Below, piece by piece: positions 62,718-64,000 of a stretch of DNA of 64,000 nucleotides. Made by a program: the position numbers and the translations under genes. The notes beneath the pieces are model-generated. The model was not told where the DNA came from. It did no database searches and worked only from the letters and a program-made list of their open reading frames with translations. Positions within the stretch are counted from its first letter, which is position 1. Every line of letters starts with the position of its first letter. Origin of the DNA: Escallonia rubra. Its lineage: Eukaryota > Streptophyta > Magnoliopsida > Escalloniales > Escalloniaceae. The DNA lies in the NCBI GenBank assembly GCA_033065855.1, contig JAVXUO010001195.1, forward strand, positions 62,001-126,000, given 5' to 3'.

Positions 62718-62902
62718 CCATTAGATGTCGGCTTTTGGAAAGTGTCAACAAAGAGGAAAGGCATAACACTGTACTATTTAGCAAGTCTATGGGCTGTTTG
62801 GGAAGACTTTAGTGACAATTGCAATTTGTTTTAGCGGCTATTGTGAAGCACGTATAATAGTCACCCAGTATTCAAAGGAAAAAATTTGGCTGCTACCCGG
62901 TT

Positions 62903-63105
62903 AGAAGAATCTTTCTTCTACCCCCATATAGCGACAATCAATAGTTTTTAAATGTTTCTAGTGACTTTTATTTAGTGACGTTAAAAAAATACTGCTAGTA
63001 ATTATCGCTAAAAGATTTAGAAGAAAAGTCACTGAAAACAGTTAGCGACAATTAATTATTATTATACATGGAGTTGAAGGAAGATTCTTACTATATGAAT
63101 AGGAA
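62903..63105. mobile_element. MITE family M1, copy C
   Basis: GGTTAGAAGAATCTTTCTTC faces GAAGGAAGATTCTTACTAT. The inner TTCTAGTGACTTTTATTTAG faces AGAAAAGTCACTGAAAACAG. It lies about 190 bp upstream of the Man1-like start codon, in its likely promoter region. Confidence 0.65.
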
Positions 63106-63229
63106 CCAAATTTTGTTCGTATTCAAATACCACTTAGGAGCGACTAATTTACAAGTTTAATGTTTATTACAAACATCGTCATTTTGTATGTCGGCCCATT
63201 AAAAGAGTTGAGTAGTAGGCTTGGAGAAG

Positions 63230-63578
63230 GACCGTTGTGGAAGGTGGGCGATTGACTCTCTCTCTCTCTGTGCGGCGGCAGACACCCACCCTCAGTCTCT
63301 CACAGTCTCACTCACTCCCAAACCGCAGACACGCGCACACGCCGACACGGCAGCCGGCAGGGGATCCTGCCTCCTCTAGTCGACTCTCTGTGTTGAGCAG
63401 AGCTCAGATCTGGAACGAGTGGCCGGAGTGGAGCCGTGGAAGGAGACGGCGAGGAGGACTTCTTCTGTTCAAATCTGGCCGGCGAGTGGGACGGCGAGGC
63501 GAGGACTCCACCGGCCAAGAACGCACTGCCGGCGACGGCGATCGGTGACCCGTGACCGGTCAATAATTCGACTGTTTG
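63230..63578 (+). other. Candidate GC-rich first exon/leader of a gene running off the window
   Basis: CT-rich and CA-rich, then GC-rich sequence (63245-63560) contrasts sharply with AT-rich sequence on both sides. It is followed by a consensus-like donor GAG|GTACGC at about 63579, and then by T-rich sequence typical of a plant intron up to the window end. No convincing protein can be read, so it would be a 5' UTR exon. It would be divergent from the Man1-like gene. Confidence 0.35.
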
Positions 63579-64000
63579 AGGTACGCATTTTCAGATTAAT
63601 TGATCATTTTCTTTCCCAATTAAGCATTTCAGATTGTTGATTGAGCATTTCAGATTGTTGATTGAGCATTTTAGATTGTTAATTGAGCATTTGAGAGATG
63701 TGACCTAATTTGATTGAGATATGTGATCTAATTTGATTTTCATAGTTAATTGCATATCAAATTAGGTAGTTAACCACGTGTGTAGGTCCTCCATAGACAG
63801 TTTCTTCTACTTCTTTAACATATTTTCTCCTTCACTTCAATGTCCAAAATCCGTTCTTTCTTCTGTTTGGACCTTTGGCTGAAAATTCAGTCACCTTTAC
63901 ACACAGTTTCTTAATGAATCATAGAATCTCAAGATTCTCTCCGAAATTTTGGATGTTTTTTTGTGTATTATCGAAAAGTGCACTATGTTTTTGTGTACTA
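63579..64000. other. AT-rich end of window, possible intron
   Basis: Contains two to three direct copies of TTGATTGAGCATTTCAGATTG at about 63625-63690. No coding sequence is seen. Confidence 0.35.

Noticed and set aside
63237-63548. 103-residue open frame starting MEGGRLTL
   Set aside because: Composition reflects CT- and CG-rich leader sequence; the several frames are equally open and none shows a domain.

Overview
This window is nuclear DNA from a flowering plant, most likely a eudicot. The genes are plant families with GT-AG introns, a two-component-like regulator and its methyltransferase neighbour lie side by side as I recall them in Arabidopsis (At4g18020/At4g18030), and the space between genes is filled with typical plant transposon debris. 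I cannot name the species. No tRNA, rRNA, CRISPR array or bacterial-type gene was recognised.

Six protein-coding genes are supported. (1) An intronless membrane-anchored MYB/SANT factor, MAMYB-like, at 3254-4183 (+). (2) A small conserved plant protein of unknown function at 13355-13660 (+). (3) An APO4-like organellar RNA-binding protein at 20118-22823 (+, 2 exons). (4) An APRR2-like pseudo-response regulator with a GARP/GLK DNA-binding domain at 26082-31289 (-, 11 coding exons, 554 aa). (5) A PMT14-like Golgi methyltransferase at 40570-47085 (-, 6 exons, 607 aa). (6) A Man1/Src1 C-terminal-domain membrane protein at 51197-62717 (-, 9 exons, 383 aa). Exons of genes 3 to 6 were joined by hand; every junction is GT-AG and keeps phase. 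A GC-rich leader at about 63237-63575 may be the first exon of a gene continuing to the right.

The rest is mainly repeats. Two copies of one LTR family, in opposite orientation (509-2462 and 17778-19826), are solo LTRs, each with TG..CA ends and its own perfect 5-bp target duplication. The second ends only about 290 bp upstream of the APO4 start codon. Two Harbinger-like elements with TAA target duplications (8966-10270 and 16833-17277), several hAT-like and Stowaway-like MITEs and a LINE remnant are scattered around.

The most interesting part is the 5.6-kb seventh intron of the Man1-like gene (51701-57294). It holds three inverted-repeat elements embedded in (TA)n tracts and sharing a GAGCYGATCC-like end. 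The largest (52769-55680) has arms built from a series of short palindromes. It is split by a nested Mutator-like element (53659-54963, 9-bp target duplication TTAGGGTTT) that carries a captured, partly degenerate piece of an ALOG/LSH-type gene, i.e. a Pack-MULE. If the gene is transcribed, this intron would form very long RNA hairpins.

The genes do not form a pathway. Their common themes are membrane or organelle proteins and regulators, arranged as ordinary unlinked plant loci.
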